The notes beneath the pieces are model-generated. The model was not told where the DNA came from and ran no database searches. It saw nothing but the letters and a program-made list of their open reading frames with translations. Source: Amanita rubescens (taxonomy: Eukaryota; Basidiomycota; Agaricomycetes; Agaricales; Amanitaceae). Taken from it: a stretch of 64,000 nt of DNA. The stretch's first letter is position 1, and each line of letters begins with the position of its first letter. Of this stretch, positions 1-12,600 are shown in pieces. The translations under genes and the position numbers were made by a program. The stretch is taken from assembly GCA_015039365.1 (NCBI GenBank), contig WION01000001.1, forward strand, positions 868,001-932,000. The letters run 5' to 3'.

Positions 1-866
1 TATTATCATCCATCTCAATGTGGTATAGCACCAGCACCTTGTTGGTTATCTTCGGCAGGACGACTAAAGGATATTGAAACTGATACTGACGGACGGAGCG
101 TATCCCGGAAGGATGGGAGCCCAGAATCAGGAAGCGGTATGGGTTGACGATTGCAGCATTTAATACTTCCGTTCTTCCTCTCGAGTTTCGAACCAGCGGA
201 CTGGTCAAGAAGGCTGGGGAAGTGAAGGCTGCGAATCAGGAACAAAACCAGGAACAAAACCAGACGGAATAAACGTGTTCATGTACTTACACTTTATGCC
301 TTTTACTGATTCTTGACAATACTTGTTGATGTCTTGCCTCATGTACCATATGGATCATAGAATGACGATGGAATGAACTTTCAGACGATACCTTTACCAT
401 ATATTTTGTGTTATCTAGCGAATTCGGTTCAGCCTGCTCGATCAATTCAGTGTTCGGTGGAACTCGCATTTGCCGAGCGAAAGCTGACCATAGTGTCAAG
501 TTACCTGTACCGTTCACCGTTTACCGTATAACATTAACATGCGAACAAGCCATTGTCGACACATTTAAAGTCGTGAAAGGATTATTCTACGCTCAAATCC
601 ACAGCAGGTTACGCATCCGACAAAAGGTTCTAAACGAATACGGTGACAATTACGTAGTTTGTATAGGGATAGGCATGTAGCAAGTTCGTCAGACGAGGAC
701 ATCAATTATTAATGGGGTTCATCTCTAAGCAGGACGTAGACGTGTCTCGGGGCGTACCGCAAAAGGGAAAGGAAATATAAAAGGTTTTGAAAAACGAGGA
801 TAAATTATTTCGGTTTCGTGAACTGTCGATGGTGATCCAATTAAAGGGTAAAACCAGTGACATCTT
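1..866. other. Flank with no gene recognised
   Basis: I found no open frame with coding character or recognisable motif in this stretch on either strand. The short frames present are low-complexity or lack family resemblance. The right part must hold the 3' UTR and terminator of the LCB2 gene, which ends at 867 on the minus strand. No tRNA-like cloverleaf or terminal repeats were noticed. Confidence 0.5.
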
Positions 867-3151
867 TCATTCAGCCGTCTCGACGAGCTCGACTGCCCTC
901 TTGCTAATTTCCTCAAACGACCACCTATCTGACATGCGGATTCCGTGTTTCAAATCTAGAATATCGCCAATCTCGTCGCATGCCTTGAGAATCGTGTCGA
1001 CATCTTCCTTTGTATGCGCTGCGCTAACACAGAACCGCACACGACTAGTAACAAGAGGTGTAGCGGGATACGCAACGACGACGACGACGATAGGTGTCTT
1101 CCAGTCTTTCATCATGCGATGGAAGATGCACATCTTGCCTGGGTTGAACAATAATAGTGGCACAATGGGGGATGAGGGATGACCATAAGTTATGAAACCG
1201 AGTTTCTTGAGGCCGTAATGTAGATAGCGTGAGTTGAATGCCAGCCTGCGCAAACGCGACGACCCCTCGTCGCCTGACGAAAGAACAGGAGGGAGATTAA
1301 GCCAGGTCGGGAGCGCGCTGGTCGGGGCAGGGCCTGGGTGTTGTATCAAAGCATCCTCCTTGTGCCCTAATGGAGTTCCGGGAATGGCAACTCCCATGAT
1401 GCTTGCCATACTCGCAATGATTTGGGTGAGCACAGGTGGGGTCATAGCTTCCGCATATGGTCCACTATGACCATTGACGCGAAGGTGATCAATCAATGTC
1501 TTGTTGCCTGCAATGTAACCACCCGCTGCCCCAAACGATTTAGTGAATGTGCCCATGAGAATGTCGACCGATCGCGGGTTGATGCCGAAATAATCGCAAA
1601 CACCACGACCTTTAGGTCCTAGGGCACCAATAGAGTGCGCTTCATCGACAAACAGATAAAACTGAATGGCAGGCATGGGTGATCCGAAAGCGGAGTCCGA
1701 GACGCGAAATGAGGCTCACCTTGTATTTCCTCTTGAGTTCTATGATGGCAGGTAGATTGACCATCGTGCCTTCCATACTATACAACCCCTCGACAATAAT
1801 GAGGATCTTTTTCCAAGGCCGATGTGTTTTCGGTTGTCCTTGACTTATAACCTCTCTGAGGAGCGATTCGAGGCTCTTCATGTTGTTGTGCTTGAACATG
1901 CGGACGTGAGCAGCGCTTAGACGAACGCCGAATCTGATCGATGCATGGTTCAGTTCATCTGAGATGACGAGGCACCCCTTGGAAACGAGTGCGGGGATGA
2001 TTGTCGAGTTGGTCGCGAAGCCCATGGAACAGATGAGCGCATCCTCCATGCCAACGAATCGCGCAACCAAAGCTTCTCCAACGAGATGGAGATCGCTGGA
2101 ACCGCCTTCAAGACGTGATCCGCAAGTGGATATCCCATATCTTTTGATAGACTCCTCAACCGCATCGGCACAGCCGCCTCGCGCTTGGGCAAAGCCAAGA
2201 TAGTTATAGGATGAGATGTTGAGCGCACGGGTTCGCGTTCCTGTCAGTATCACCGTATGGTTGTAGTCTGGAGAGATACGGTTCAAAATCTGGATGGTGC
2301 GTCCTGCGACGCCGGTTACAGGTTGAGAAAAACATTCATCCATGCGTGTCTTGAGACGACGGGTATAAAAAGAATCGAAATCCGAATTGAGAGGCGCATA
2401 GCCCTAGAAGAAGAAGGCGGTCAGAATCATGCGTAAGACAAACGAACCCCCTGAAGGAGACCACATATATAATAAACAGGAGACGGGGGATCTACTCAGA
2501 CCCGCGTCCCATTTCCCGTCGCCATGGTTGAAAAAGCAAGAAAACGCTTACATCACTGGGTATCAAATGTTTGTAGGAAGCCGGTCTGAACCTCTTGCCC
2601 ACAAAGTCGCGCACATGGCCGAGGATGATGAGAATCAAGTAACTGATGTAGGTCGAGAAGAGGACGTAGTAGGGTGGATCCTGCTCCACGTGCATGGGAA
2701 GGGGTGCATCTGGTGGGTTATGTTGCGAGGTGAACCTGTACGACTCGTTTGCACAGTGACCAAACTCGGTGTGTACGGTGGTGAACACCTGTTCTGAAGT
2801 GGGGGGTCGCACTGGCACGAGCAGGCCGTCGCCCTGTCCACCAGGGCCATCCGTGTTGCCACGGTAGTAAAAGGTGTTAGGTTTGGTGTGTTCATCAAAC
2901 TCGTTGGGCGCGGTGTCCGAGGAATAGCAAGTCGTGGAAGATGACATGGAGAGAGCAGGAGTAGTGGTTGGAGGAGGCGTAGCGCTGCCACGAGCCCTGG
3001 CGTCAGCTTGGGAGAGGGCAGAGAGGTAGGTGGCAGCGGAAGCCATGGGAGAAAAAGAAAGAGACTGAGAAGAACGCTTCTTGAAGATGGATGGGGCAGG
3101 AGGCGACCTCGTCAAAGCCATAGGCGACGGTGGGGGTACTGTAGGCGGCAT
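867..3151 (-). CDS. LCB2: Serine palmitoyltransferase subunit 2 (LCB2)
   Basis: This is the catalytic, PLP-binding subunit of serine palmitoyltransferase. It joins serine and palmitoyl-CoA to make 3-ketosphinganine, the first step of sphingolipid synthesis at the ER, with LCB1 as partner. Three exons fit: 3151-2552, 2403-1720 and 1671-867, with GT-AG introns. Exon 1 encodes a Ser/Pro-rich N-terminus and a membrane segment (YYVLFSTYISYLILIILGHV). Exon 2 opens GYAPLNSDFDSFYTRR, a strongly conserved LCB2 stretch. The PLP lysine motif GTFTKSFGAAGGY is intact in exon 3, as are DEAHSIGALG and RVRFCVSAAHTKED. A GAC-like run near 1076 encodes five to six valines. The reading frame is uninterrupted. 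It lies 120 bp downstream of UGDH on the same strand. Confidence 0.95.
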
Positions 3152-3271
3152 TTATATAGTATCCTTGTCAGCTTTAGCCGCGACGTAGGTAGTTCAGACT
3201 CAATTGCTCCGTTGTTGCTCCAAATATCGAATGCTATTTACTATACTAACTACGCTGCCTCTATTCATAAT

Positions 3272-5072
3272 CTACAACGTTATCGTTGGCCGTCCAATCG
3301 TTGTCACCTGTAGCACTGAAATCAGCTTTGCTCTCTGCGAGTATGTATACTCAACTGACCTTGAACCCGATTTTAGTCAGTTTCTCAGCGTCCACAATCA
3401 ATCGTCCATCAAACACAAATGCCGGCTTATTCATGTTTTCATAGATTTTCTCCCAGTCTATTCCCACAAACTCCTTCCACTCTGTGGCGATTACAACAGC
3501 CTCTGCACCCTTGCATGCTTCGATAGCAGACTGAACATATCGTCACTTGTTGTTTGACTTTGTTTTGTGCATAAGTCTCAAGTACGGATCGAGGAAAAAA
3601 TGACGTCAACTCACTGGCATCCAACGGTACGAGCGGGCTAGCCTTCTGCAAGGTCGGCCCAGATCTGTGCATGCTCGACCTTGGGATCATAAATATTCAC
3701 AAGGGCCTTCTCCGCTTGGAAATCCTTGATCAATGATATCGCCGCGGATTCACGTGTATCTCCTGTATCAGCCTTGAAAGCGAAGCCCAACACTGCAATA
3801 TGCTAGTCGACTTTTGAGTCATGCCTATGGAGATAAAAATAACAGGGAACATACCTTTCCGGTTATGGTATTGAACAAGGTATCCACAACTCGCTTGGAG
3901 AAACGCCTCTTCTGATACTCGTTCATCTCCACAACCTGACGCCAATACTGATGCTACTTCCGGAAGGTGTAAACTCTCGGCAAGGTATACCAAATTAAGG
4001 ATATCCTTTTGGAAACACGAGCCGCCAAAGCCAACGCTAGCTTTGAGAAATTTCGGCCCAACTCGCGAATCAAATCCAACAGCATGAGCAACTTCGTCAA
4101 TATTCGCTCCAGTGGCCTCACAAATCGCAGAGAAGTGAGTTTATGGATGAAATACGCTGAGCGAGCATGGCATTGGCGGCGAGCTTGGAGAGCTCGGACG
4201 ACCATAGGCCAACCGTCAAAATCTTTTCCTTCCTGGATTCATGTTAGAGTGGGTATATATATGCGTTTCATGTATATCAACGTACGGCACCCAATTGCCA
4301 TAGACGGCTGCGAGTGCATCGCTGGCAGCCTTCCCCTCTGGCGTTTGAAGGGAACCAATGAGCACGCGGTCAGGGTTAAGGAGGATCTCTGATGGCCGTC
4401 CCTTCCGCAAGAAACTCGGGATTTGACAGGATATCGAACCTGCAATTAGGTTTCGAATTGGCTTGAAGAATTATCCGCATAGATTCAGCAGTGCGGCAAG
4501 GCACAGTTGATTTTTCCACAACAATTTTATTAGAGGTAGCGACAGACGCAATTCGACGCGTCGCTCGTTCGACATAGCTGTGTGGAAAGGGAAGTAAGCG
4601 CAATACATCGCGAGTTAGCTCGGTACGTACTTGAGATCGGCTGCAAAGCCTGCGCCAAAACCGCCCTTCTTGGTTGGGGTATTCACACTGACAAAAATTA
4701 AGTCTGCCTCTTCGATGGCACTGTCGACTTCCACGGTAAAGAACAGATTCTTTCCGCGCTGTAGCACGGATTACATCCTCCAAGCCCGGTTCATAGATAG
4801 GGAGCTTGTAAGTCAGGGCTATTCCACGCATCGATGCGAGTCTTGTTCAGGTCTACAATGGTGACCTTAACATGGGGACATTTCAAAGCTATGACGGCAC
4901 AAGTAGGCCCGCCTAGTGCAGATTTTCAGATGAACTCAGATCCAAGAACGACGCGAGAATCGCGCGTACCAACGTAACCAGCACCGACTTGAAATAAATC
5001 AGATGAGGTTACCAGGGTAACGAGTAGGTTCCACATACTGCAGCATATGCTCTTGACTGTGACAGGAGACAT
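3272..5072 (-). CDS. UDP-glucose 6-dehydrogenase, frame interrupted by extra bases
   Basis: The enzyme oxidises UDP-glucose to UDP-glucuronate with two NAD+, feeding UDP-xylose and capsule/wall glucuronan synthesis in the cytosol. The start ATG at 5072 leads into a split Rossmann motif (IGAGYVGGPT), then [12 protein letters not shown]. The catalytic cysteine motif [19 protein letters not shown] and the C-terminal [20 protein letters not shown] are clear. Several introns are visible, for example after NWVP near 4280 and a last one ending near 3300. The frame is broken about six times by one extra base, near 3530, 3641, 3950, 4132, 4760 and 4811; skipping each base restores family-typical protein. 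Either the assembly carries insertion errors or this is a young pseudogene. The family call is secure, the functional status is not. Confidence 0.85.
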
Positions 5073-5174
5073 GGATGGTAAGGAAAGGAGAGGGAAGATG
5101 GTGGGAGTAACGAAGGTGATGCTTATGGTTGCATTTTTTATATGACAGTAGTATTAAGAGCCAAGCTTTACGGT

Positions 5175-6772
5175 TTACCCGATATGGTAAATCCCTTGAT
5201 CTACCCTATAAACTCCACTTGCTAACGATGGTGTGGGCTCTCCGCGAATTGACATCCTCTCCAACCCATCCAGAATGCTTGCGATAGTCATGTCCAAGGC
5301 ATTCTTCGTTGCTGACCAGCGTTTTTTAGAGACCCCTTACGGGAAACCCCTAATATGGCTTGGGCCGCTTGGCCAAAATGTACGTTAATTAACGGCATAC
5401 ATTCCCTTTCGCTTGACATACCTAATACTTGCAGGTTCATCATCAGGGTCATGAGACGAGAATACCTCTGCAACGTTCGTCGACAAGAGCAAGCCTTGAA
5501 CCCTTGAGTACTCTGCTCTTCCGCCCGTCGGGGCAGACATAGGCCCAGGCGTCTAGTATATTCCTAAGACCCATCGCATTGCTTGTCTTGTGATAAACCT
5601 TGATATAGTCTATGGAGGACAGGGGTTGGCTCCACACTTGAAGCTCGCCATATGCCGAGTTAGTCGACTCGTGTATAACTTCGGCAGACAACCAGCTTTC
5701 GCCGCGTTCTCGAGCCGTGGCCACGTGAAAAGATATTCCAACCTGACCCAGATTTCCTGCCTCTCTGACATTTTTTAGAAAATGCCAGAACTTGACCAAG
5801 GTTGTCTTTGTCCATTGGATTAAGACGCCTTCTTTTCCAATTGCAGCGTTATCTTCTCTATCATCGAGCACAACCGCCGGCGTGCAAACAGTCCACGGCA
5901 AACTACCCCGCACTGGGATTATCCATGCCGCCCTGGCAAATGCGGATAGCGGGTGCGATAACTGTGACACATTATCTCCATAGGGTGGAATGGTTATAGG
6001 TTTTGCTTTCTTGTACGGAGGAATTTCCGTTGCCCCATCCCGTATAGTTGCGCTATCCGATGCAGACGAGTAAAAGTGGGGCTTTATTCTTTGTCAACGC
6101 CAGGTTCACTGACCGCGTACAACTCTTACTTACCTTGTGGGATTACCCCATATAACGAACCAGAAAAAAGCTTCCTAGCTGGTAAAGTTCGGTCGAATGG
6201 ATCTACATGTTCATACTCATCAAGCTCGCTCAGGCTCACGAGCTCCTCTTCAGAGATTGGAATCACCCCATGATTTCAATGTCTTATACTGATTAACTGC
6301 CTTCTCCTGATCGGATAGTTGAGGAGGTTCCTGAGCCCAGATGAAGCATGCTGTAGTGTAGATTTAGTCTCAGAATCTTGGCACAACAAAGTTCATATTC
6401 ACCATTCGCTTGCGGTGTGAATTCAGACTTGAAGCACCGCTGATTAACATTCTTCCAACCAGTCTCGCAAACTGCATCCCTCGCCAGTTTAGACGCAACT
6501 TGGAAGACTGGAATTGCGCTGTCCGAGGGGTCTCCCGCTGTTGCAGCGTCGCGGACCTGAAATTCGTGAACGATGACCTGTGCAGAGCGGTCGTCGGCAT
6601 GCATCCCGCCGTTGCAGGCACGGCGCAGGTCTTGCACCAAGTGAAGGTCCGAGAAATTCAGTTGTGGGCGCTTCGCACAGTGATATTTAGGTTTATAAGG
6701 ACCCGCACGCGTCCATAAACGCATAAACCTTGATCGACTCGCATGATTCCATCGATCCCTCATCTCCCTCAA
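5175..6772 (-). CDS. Uncharacterised basidiomycete protein, multi-exon
   Basis: I do not recognise this family. Coding character is clear in several blocks: 6700-6300 (contains RSAQVIVHEFQVRDAA), 6280-6130 (SEEELVSLSELDEYEHVDPF), and 6065-5430 (LIQWTKTTLVKFWHFLKN, then GQVGISFHVATARERGE). A last block ends at 5175 (TIASILDGLERMSIRGEP). No transmembrane segment or catalytic motif stands out. An extra base near 5488 seems to break the frame: shifting it gives STNVAEVFSSHDPDDEPAS up to a good donor. The start is uncertain. The open frame can extend to 6772, right against the RdRP start at 6775, but a later ATG or an additional exon is possible. It is divergent from the RdRP gene. Confidence 0.5.
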
Positions 6773-6774
6773 CG

Positions 6775-9700
6775 ATGGAGATAGGTCTCGCGCGTGTTCC
6801 CTTCGAGCTTTCGGATTCGGATGTTGTGTATAAACTTATTCCTGTGCTACATTCAGAGGAGTTCTCTCCACCACCTCCGGCGCGCAAGGTAAACTTCAAA
6901 GTCAAGCTAGACTATCCCGAGGAAGGTGTCCGCCACACTGGTACAGGCATACTCATCGTGCCAGACGATATTGCGCACAAATTCCTCAGCTGGGTCAAAG
7001 ACAATCCCATCAAACCGAATGGTAGGAGTGACAAAATCAAATTCTACATTCAAAGGGCCTGCGAAAGAACGCTGGGCAAAGATCATCGCAAAGACGCCAT
7101 TTATTGACCCTGCCTTGGAAGAAAAACGTAAAGATATCATTTGGACAGCCAGTACAGATCTTCGGGTAGATGCAGTCCAGTTCGGTATTCTCTTCCGAGA
7201 AAAAGAAAATTATCCTTCCAATGACAAAGATCGTCTCGGTCCTCGATCTTTTTCTATCGAATGGGAGCACGACGCCATTCAAAAAAGCGTTGCTTACCTT
7301 CGATTTGTATATGAGCATAAGTTAATACGTATTACGGTAAGAAAATCGAGTCATTAATTGTCATCCACTCAAGTGTTGAAAGATAGGAGATTCTGGAACC
7401 GAGTTCATCGCAAAATCAATCGAAATACCGTTTGATAGTATTGAAAAGATCGGGATAGGATATGATCATGCCAAACCTTGTACGAATATTTATTAAATAT
7501 TTCGAGGGCGTGCCTCAATCATTCTTATCGTTAGATGTATGCTTCGATACTCTTACACCTCCTATGTTCCAAGAGCTTGACATCCACTTTGACGACAAGG
7601 ATAAACAGAACAAGTACAAACGTCGAGTGGGTTCCATCCATCCTGGCCATGAAAGGGTTGCACCATATGCATATCAACTGCGCGTAGTCCTTTCTAGCAC
7701 CACGACGTACGACATTCTTGATCGGTTTGGCACCGCGACGTGCGACATTCTTGATCGATTTCAGAAGTTGAGCAGCAAATGCGGGATCTCCGAGGCTACT
7801 ATTATTCGATGCAGAACGTCCAACAATATTGAGGCACGGAAATTTGGTTTTTTCGCTCCCGATCGAATCTATAAACTCAAAAAAACCATTGCCAAGTTCT
7901 CATGGGGTGTCGCGTTCCAGCTCGAAGCGCTTTTGCACAATGGAATACTCCACACCGGGGACGTGGAAGACCTGTTACCTCGTGTCAGTAGGCTCTGTAT
8001 CCCTACACCCCAAAAACAACAGCCAATATGCCGCCCTTTTTCTACGTGGATACACTAAAGCGCTACGCGAACGTACTGCGCGGGAGAGCCCAACTCAATG
8101 CTTCGAGAAAACTCGCAAAGAATATGCATGGTTGGATTCAAAACTACCCAAAGGCAACTTTATGTGCTGTAATGTAACATTTACGCCTTCGCGCATCCTT
8201 GATGGAAGGACCGCATCCAATTCAGTCTAATCGAATCATCCGTGAATACGAGGGATTCGAAGAACACTTCATTCGCGTCGACTTCACAGAAGAGAATAGG
8301 TTGGCTTATAGATGGGAACGGACTGCCGATTATGTTGCTTTGATCGAGGAAAGGGTGGGAGCTATCTTGAAGAATGGCTTCGACCTGGCGGGTCGCCACT
8401 TTGAATTCCTGGCGTATTCTAGTTCATCGCTTCGAGACCACTCTGTCTGGTTTGTTAATCCATTCGAGCATCCACTCAAGGGCTACGCTCGCCCTCAAAA
8501 GAAGAAGCGACTGGTAAACGCCGAATACATCAGGGAAACTATAGGCGACTTTAAGGGGACTCAGTTGTTACGGTGCCCATCCAAATACGCCGCGAGGCTT
8601 GGACAGGCATTCACAGGCAACCGATCCGTCCGTCAGAATACCCCGTGAAGAGTTTGAAGAAGTTCCTGATATCGGCCAAGGCGATTATATCCACACTGAC
8701 GGAGTAGGAACCATCTCCAAAAGTCTCGGTGATGAGATATGGGCGAAGCTTCAGAGATCAGGATCAAAAGTAAAACCATCAGCGGTATGTCACTACTTCG
8801 TAACATTCGGAAATGTTGTTTATTTCTCGCAGTATCAAATTCGATTCATGGGATACAAAGGAGTGGTCAGCGTAGACGAAAAACTAGACTGAAGACGGGA
8901 AGGGCATTCGAATGCGACTCAGGGATTCGATGAAGAAATTCGAAAATAGCGAGGAGAAGATGCCAGAAATAGAAATTGCTCAAGACTTTCACCATCCCAA
9001 TGTGTGCTATTTGAATAGGTTTGTTCCGTTCATAGCCGCTTCCTTGGCCGTTGACGAATTATTATAGGCCCCTTATCATGTTCCTGGAAGATCTAGGCGT
9101 CAAACAAGAAAGCTTTGAAAGACTCCAAGATGAAGCCGTCGCTGATGCCAGGACTATTCATAACTCAATAGAAAGCTTTTGCAGGAATACTCGATATGCA
9201 TAACTTGGGAGGAAAATACCACCTCTCGTACACACTGAAGCGCCTGAAGGAAAGACATGGCTTGGAACTTCATCCTCAAAACGATGTGCCAGGAGTGGAC
9301 AATCAATTCCTCCAACAGGTTCGAGAAGTTGCTATGGTCACCGTTCTGAGGGATATCAAACATGGTGCCCGTATCCCGGTTCCAGAGAGCCATTTGTTAG
9401 GTTGGCGTCGCTGACGAAGGTCCCGCCTATGAAATGAATGGTTATAAGGACGTGTTTACTCTGGGGGAGGGTCAAATTTATGGTCGGTAGTCCGGTGATT
9501 GAATGGCTCTTTGGCTTACGAATAGCGGCGACAGCATGCGTTCAACAATCGCCTGACGTTGAACCAGATTGGTTGCAAGGGCCATGCACAATCTCCCGAA
9601 GTCCAGTTGCACACCCGGGTGATAGTGAGTTTGCTTCATCTTCATGCGCTATACGTTCTGACAAAAATGATCAGTACAACGAGTAGATGCAATCGGAAAA

Positions 9701-11069
9701 CCACCGGAGGGAAAGCTCTGCCTGTTCGCACACATGAAAAATGTAGTGGTACTTCCTTCAGTTGGTGCGTCGTGGTAATTCATCGTAGATTTCAGACGTA
9801 ACCGAATCATCAGGAAAGCGGTCCTTGGCATCCATGCTTGGAGGAGGAGATCTTGATGGGTAAATCTCCTTCAGCTACCAACTCACATATTTAACCACAC
9901 CCGCCAGAGACCTCTTTTCTGTCATCCCATATGCGCCACTCCTGCCAATGACTTGGGAAAGTCCAGCTAAATACCCAAAGGAAGATCCATTCAAGTTGGA
10001 CAGGGATAGTCAGGTCGAAGATATCTGCGATTTCATCATGGAATACATCTCTTCGGATCTCCTTGTGCGCGATTTGTTACAGGATATTTGTTCTACGCTA
10101 ATGCAAGATGGACCAGGGTTTGGTTTCTGATAGGCTACTAATTATAGCAGGTATGGTATTTGGTTTGCTTGAGTCGCGCATTGACTTCAGCTCCATCCAA
10201 AAGATCAATCCAAGGCAAGTGCTGGTCGCGCATGACACGTAACTCCAGCTGATGGCCATGTAGGACGGTGTTTTTGATTCAGCATGTTTAAAATTGGCCC
10301 GTCTATGTTCAAAGGTGTGCACGTTGACGATGCATATATAGTACACTATGACGAGCGTTTATGGTAGGCTGTGGACTATCCAAAGAACGGCAATCCGGTG
10401 CTGCTTGACGACAAAGAAATTCCCCGACAATTGATCAAAGAGAAACCTGACTGGCACAAAGCGGAAATTTTCTCACCAAATGAAGTCGATTATTACGAGT
10501 CTGACCGGGCTCTCGGTCACCTTTTCCGAGCTATTACACTGGAAATTCCCCAAGAACCAGAAAGAAGCATTTTGAATGATGGAATTGATCCAAGCCTTCC
10601 ACTCACAGACGCTATCTCCCTGGGACTAACGCCGATGGTCGAGTATTGGCTGGGACGCGAACTCGACGAAGAAATCGCAGACGATGAAACGGCAGATCTT
10701 TTCCGCAAATATGTCAATGAGCTGTCGTATATACGTTCTACTCACTCGATTTCATCCCGGCCGAACGTCCAGCTTCAAGAAGCTGAAATTGTTGTTGGAA
10801 GTATTTTGGATAAGTGTACGCAGAAACGGTACCGCAAAGAACGCGTGTACGCAATGCAGAACCACACGTCCACTCTTGTTAACGACACGGAGAGGCATTT
10901 TGTCGATAAGTCGCTGGAACTTGGCTCGGAGGGATGGCGAACTGGGCTTGAACGGGCATGGAAAGCCTGGGATTTCAGTCAGCGCCATAGTACATTGCCC
11001 GGGACGAGTAGTTTCGGGTTGATTGCATTGGGGATTATTCTCGATTGCCTGGACAAGCTTGGCGGATGA
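6775..11069 (+). CDS. RNA-dependent RNA polymerase (QDE-1/RDR family), frame interrupted
   Basis: This is a cellular RdRP of the RNA-silencing pathway, which makes dsRNA for Dicer. The start at 6775 gives MEIGLARVPFELSDSD, like other basidiomycete RdRPs. Landmarks in order: HFIRVDFTEENRLAYRWER (8260-8320), FEFLAYSSSSLRDHSVWFVN (about 8400), TDGVGTISKSLGDEIW (about 8700), YQIRFMGYKGVVSVD (8833), and RMRLRDSMKKF (8911). These are followed by GVADEGPAYEMNGYKDVFTL (about 9402), KPPEGKLCLFAHMKNVVVLP (about 9700) and the catalytic loop GGGDLDGD. The loop is split by a 48 nt intron (9860-9907) inside the second Gly codon. A GC-AG intron begins at 10215. Extra single bases break the frame near 7050, 7470, 8201, 8616, 8890, 9180 and 9400. 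The C-terminus from 10371 to 11069 is clean. OGG1 follows 27 bp later. Confidence 0.88.
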
Positions 11070-11096
11070 ATTATTTATTTATTGTAGTAATTCCGC

Positions 11097-12484
11097 ATGT
11101 CTATAGCTCACTTCCATGCTCTTCCAACATCCATTCTCCAAGTCTCATTAGCTGCCGTTCTCAAATGTGGCCAGTCGTTCCGTTGGTCCACGATTCCACT
11201 GGACTCTGAAGCCCCACCAACGCACGAATACCGTCTATGCCTTAGAGACCGTGTCGTATGTCTCCGGCAGACACCGGAAACCCTCTACTATCGCGCCGTA
11301 TACCCGGACCCTCAACCAAACCAAACTCAACTGCTTTTGCGCGACAAGGAGACTGTAGCATGGTTGCACGATTACTTTCAGCTTAGCACCGATTTGCAAA
11401 GTTTGTATAAGGAATGGGCATCGAGAGACGTTAATTTCGCCCGCTTGCAAAGCCGCTTTAGTGGCATACGCGTTCTAAGGCAGGATCCTTGGGAATGTCT
11501 TATCTCGTAGGTGGCTCACTTCTACCTCAAACCCCGGGCTAATTGAAAGGACTACAGCTTCATATGTTCCTCCAACAATAACATTTCGCGCATAACCAAG
11601 ATGGTGAACTCTCTATGCGCGGAATTTTCGCCTTCTCTTCTTTCCCTGGACCTGCCTTCGACTTCTCCGGCGGATGAAAAGCGCGTATACCATCCATTCC
11701 CTCCTCCCTCTGTTCTCGCTGCGCCCGAGGTTGTAGCGACGCTACGTTCGTTAGGCTTTGGATACCGGGCTGACTTCATCCAGAAGACAGCGAAAATGCT
11801 CATAGAGGCGCATGAGACAGCCGCAGATACCGGTGTAAACTCCCGTGAAGCGGGAGAAGTATGGCTCGAGACCTTGCGAACGAGGGTTACAGAAGACGCC
11901 AGAGAAGAGTTGCTAAAATTTGTTGGGGTTGGGCGGAAGGTTGCCGACTGTGTCCTGCTAATGAGCCTCGACAAGGTGCCTCGAACGTTTTCTTCCTCTC
12001 CAAGTCCCGGCCCTCCTTTATTGACGAACGTCACAGAAAGAAGTAGTACCTGTTGATACGCACGTGCATCAATTGGCCGTCAAGTATTACGGACTCAAAG
12101 GCTCTGCGAAAGGAAAGACTGCAATGTCACCCAAGTTATACGACGAAGTGAGCTCGAAACTTTACAGCATCTGGGGAGAATATGCTGGCTGGGCACATTC
12201 GGTAAACCTACGTGACATGGGAGTTTTCAGACGAAGCTGACTTGTACAAGGTCATGTTCGCCTCCGACTTGAAGTCCTTCTCGACGTATGGTCTTCCGGT
12301 TCACGGCAGCTCGCCCTCGATGACTGCGGATGACACACTAGCTGGGTCCCCGACAAAACGCAAACGTCCTACTATTAACGAGGTCCCAAAGCAGATATCC
12401 CATCAACCGCCCTCGGGTCACACTGACTTGATCGACACGATTAAAAAGCGGCGGCGTGTCATACGCGTTAAGTATGTATTTTAA
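11097..12484 (+). CDS. OGG1: 8-oxoguanine DNA glycosylase/AP lyase (OGG1)
   Basis: This base-excision repair enzyme removes 8-oxoG opposite C in nucleus and mitochondria. Exon 1 (from 11097) encodes the N-terminal domain with FRWSTIPLD and ends DPWECLIS. Exon 2 begins FICSSNNNISRITKMV, the conserved region before the helix-hairpin-helix. The HhH-GPD motif is GVGRKVADCVLLMSLDK; its lysine is the Schiff-base residue. After an intron (about 11976-12036) comes KEVVPVDTHVHQLA with the catalytic aspartate. A further intron (12200-12249) joins WAHS to VMFASDLKSF. The C-terminal tail is basic (KKRRRVIRVK), possibly a nuclear signal. No frame break was seen. It sits 27 bp after the RdRP stop on the same strand. 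Confidence 0.93.
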
Positions 12485-12600
12485 CCAGTCTTTGCATCTC
12501 CAATTGACCATTGTGTCAGGGCATAAGACATTACATGGTACATTACGTAGAAATGCAACCTATAACACAAATACAAATACATCACAAGAAAAGGATTTTA

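Noticed and set aside
9849..9870. In-frame stop directly after DLDG, suggesting a dead RdRP.
   Set aside because: A 48 nt GT-AG intron (9860-9907) removes the stop and restores DLDGD in frame, so the active site is intact.
9860..9874. A 15 nt micro-intron GTAAATCTCCTTCAG.
   Set aside because: Too short for known fungal introns, and it would lose the third aspartate; the longer 48 nt intron gives the conserved motif.
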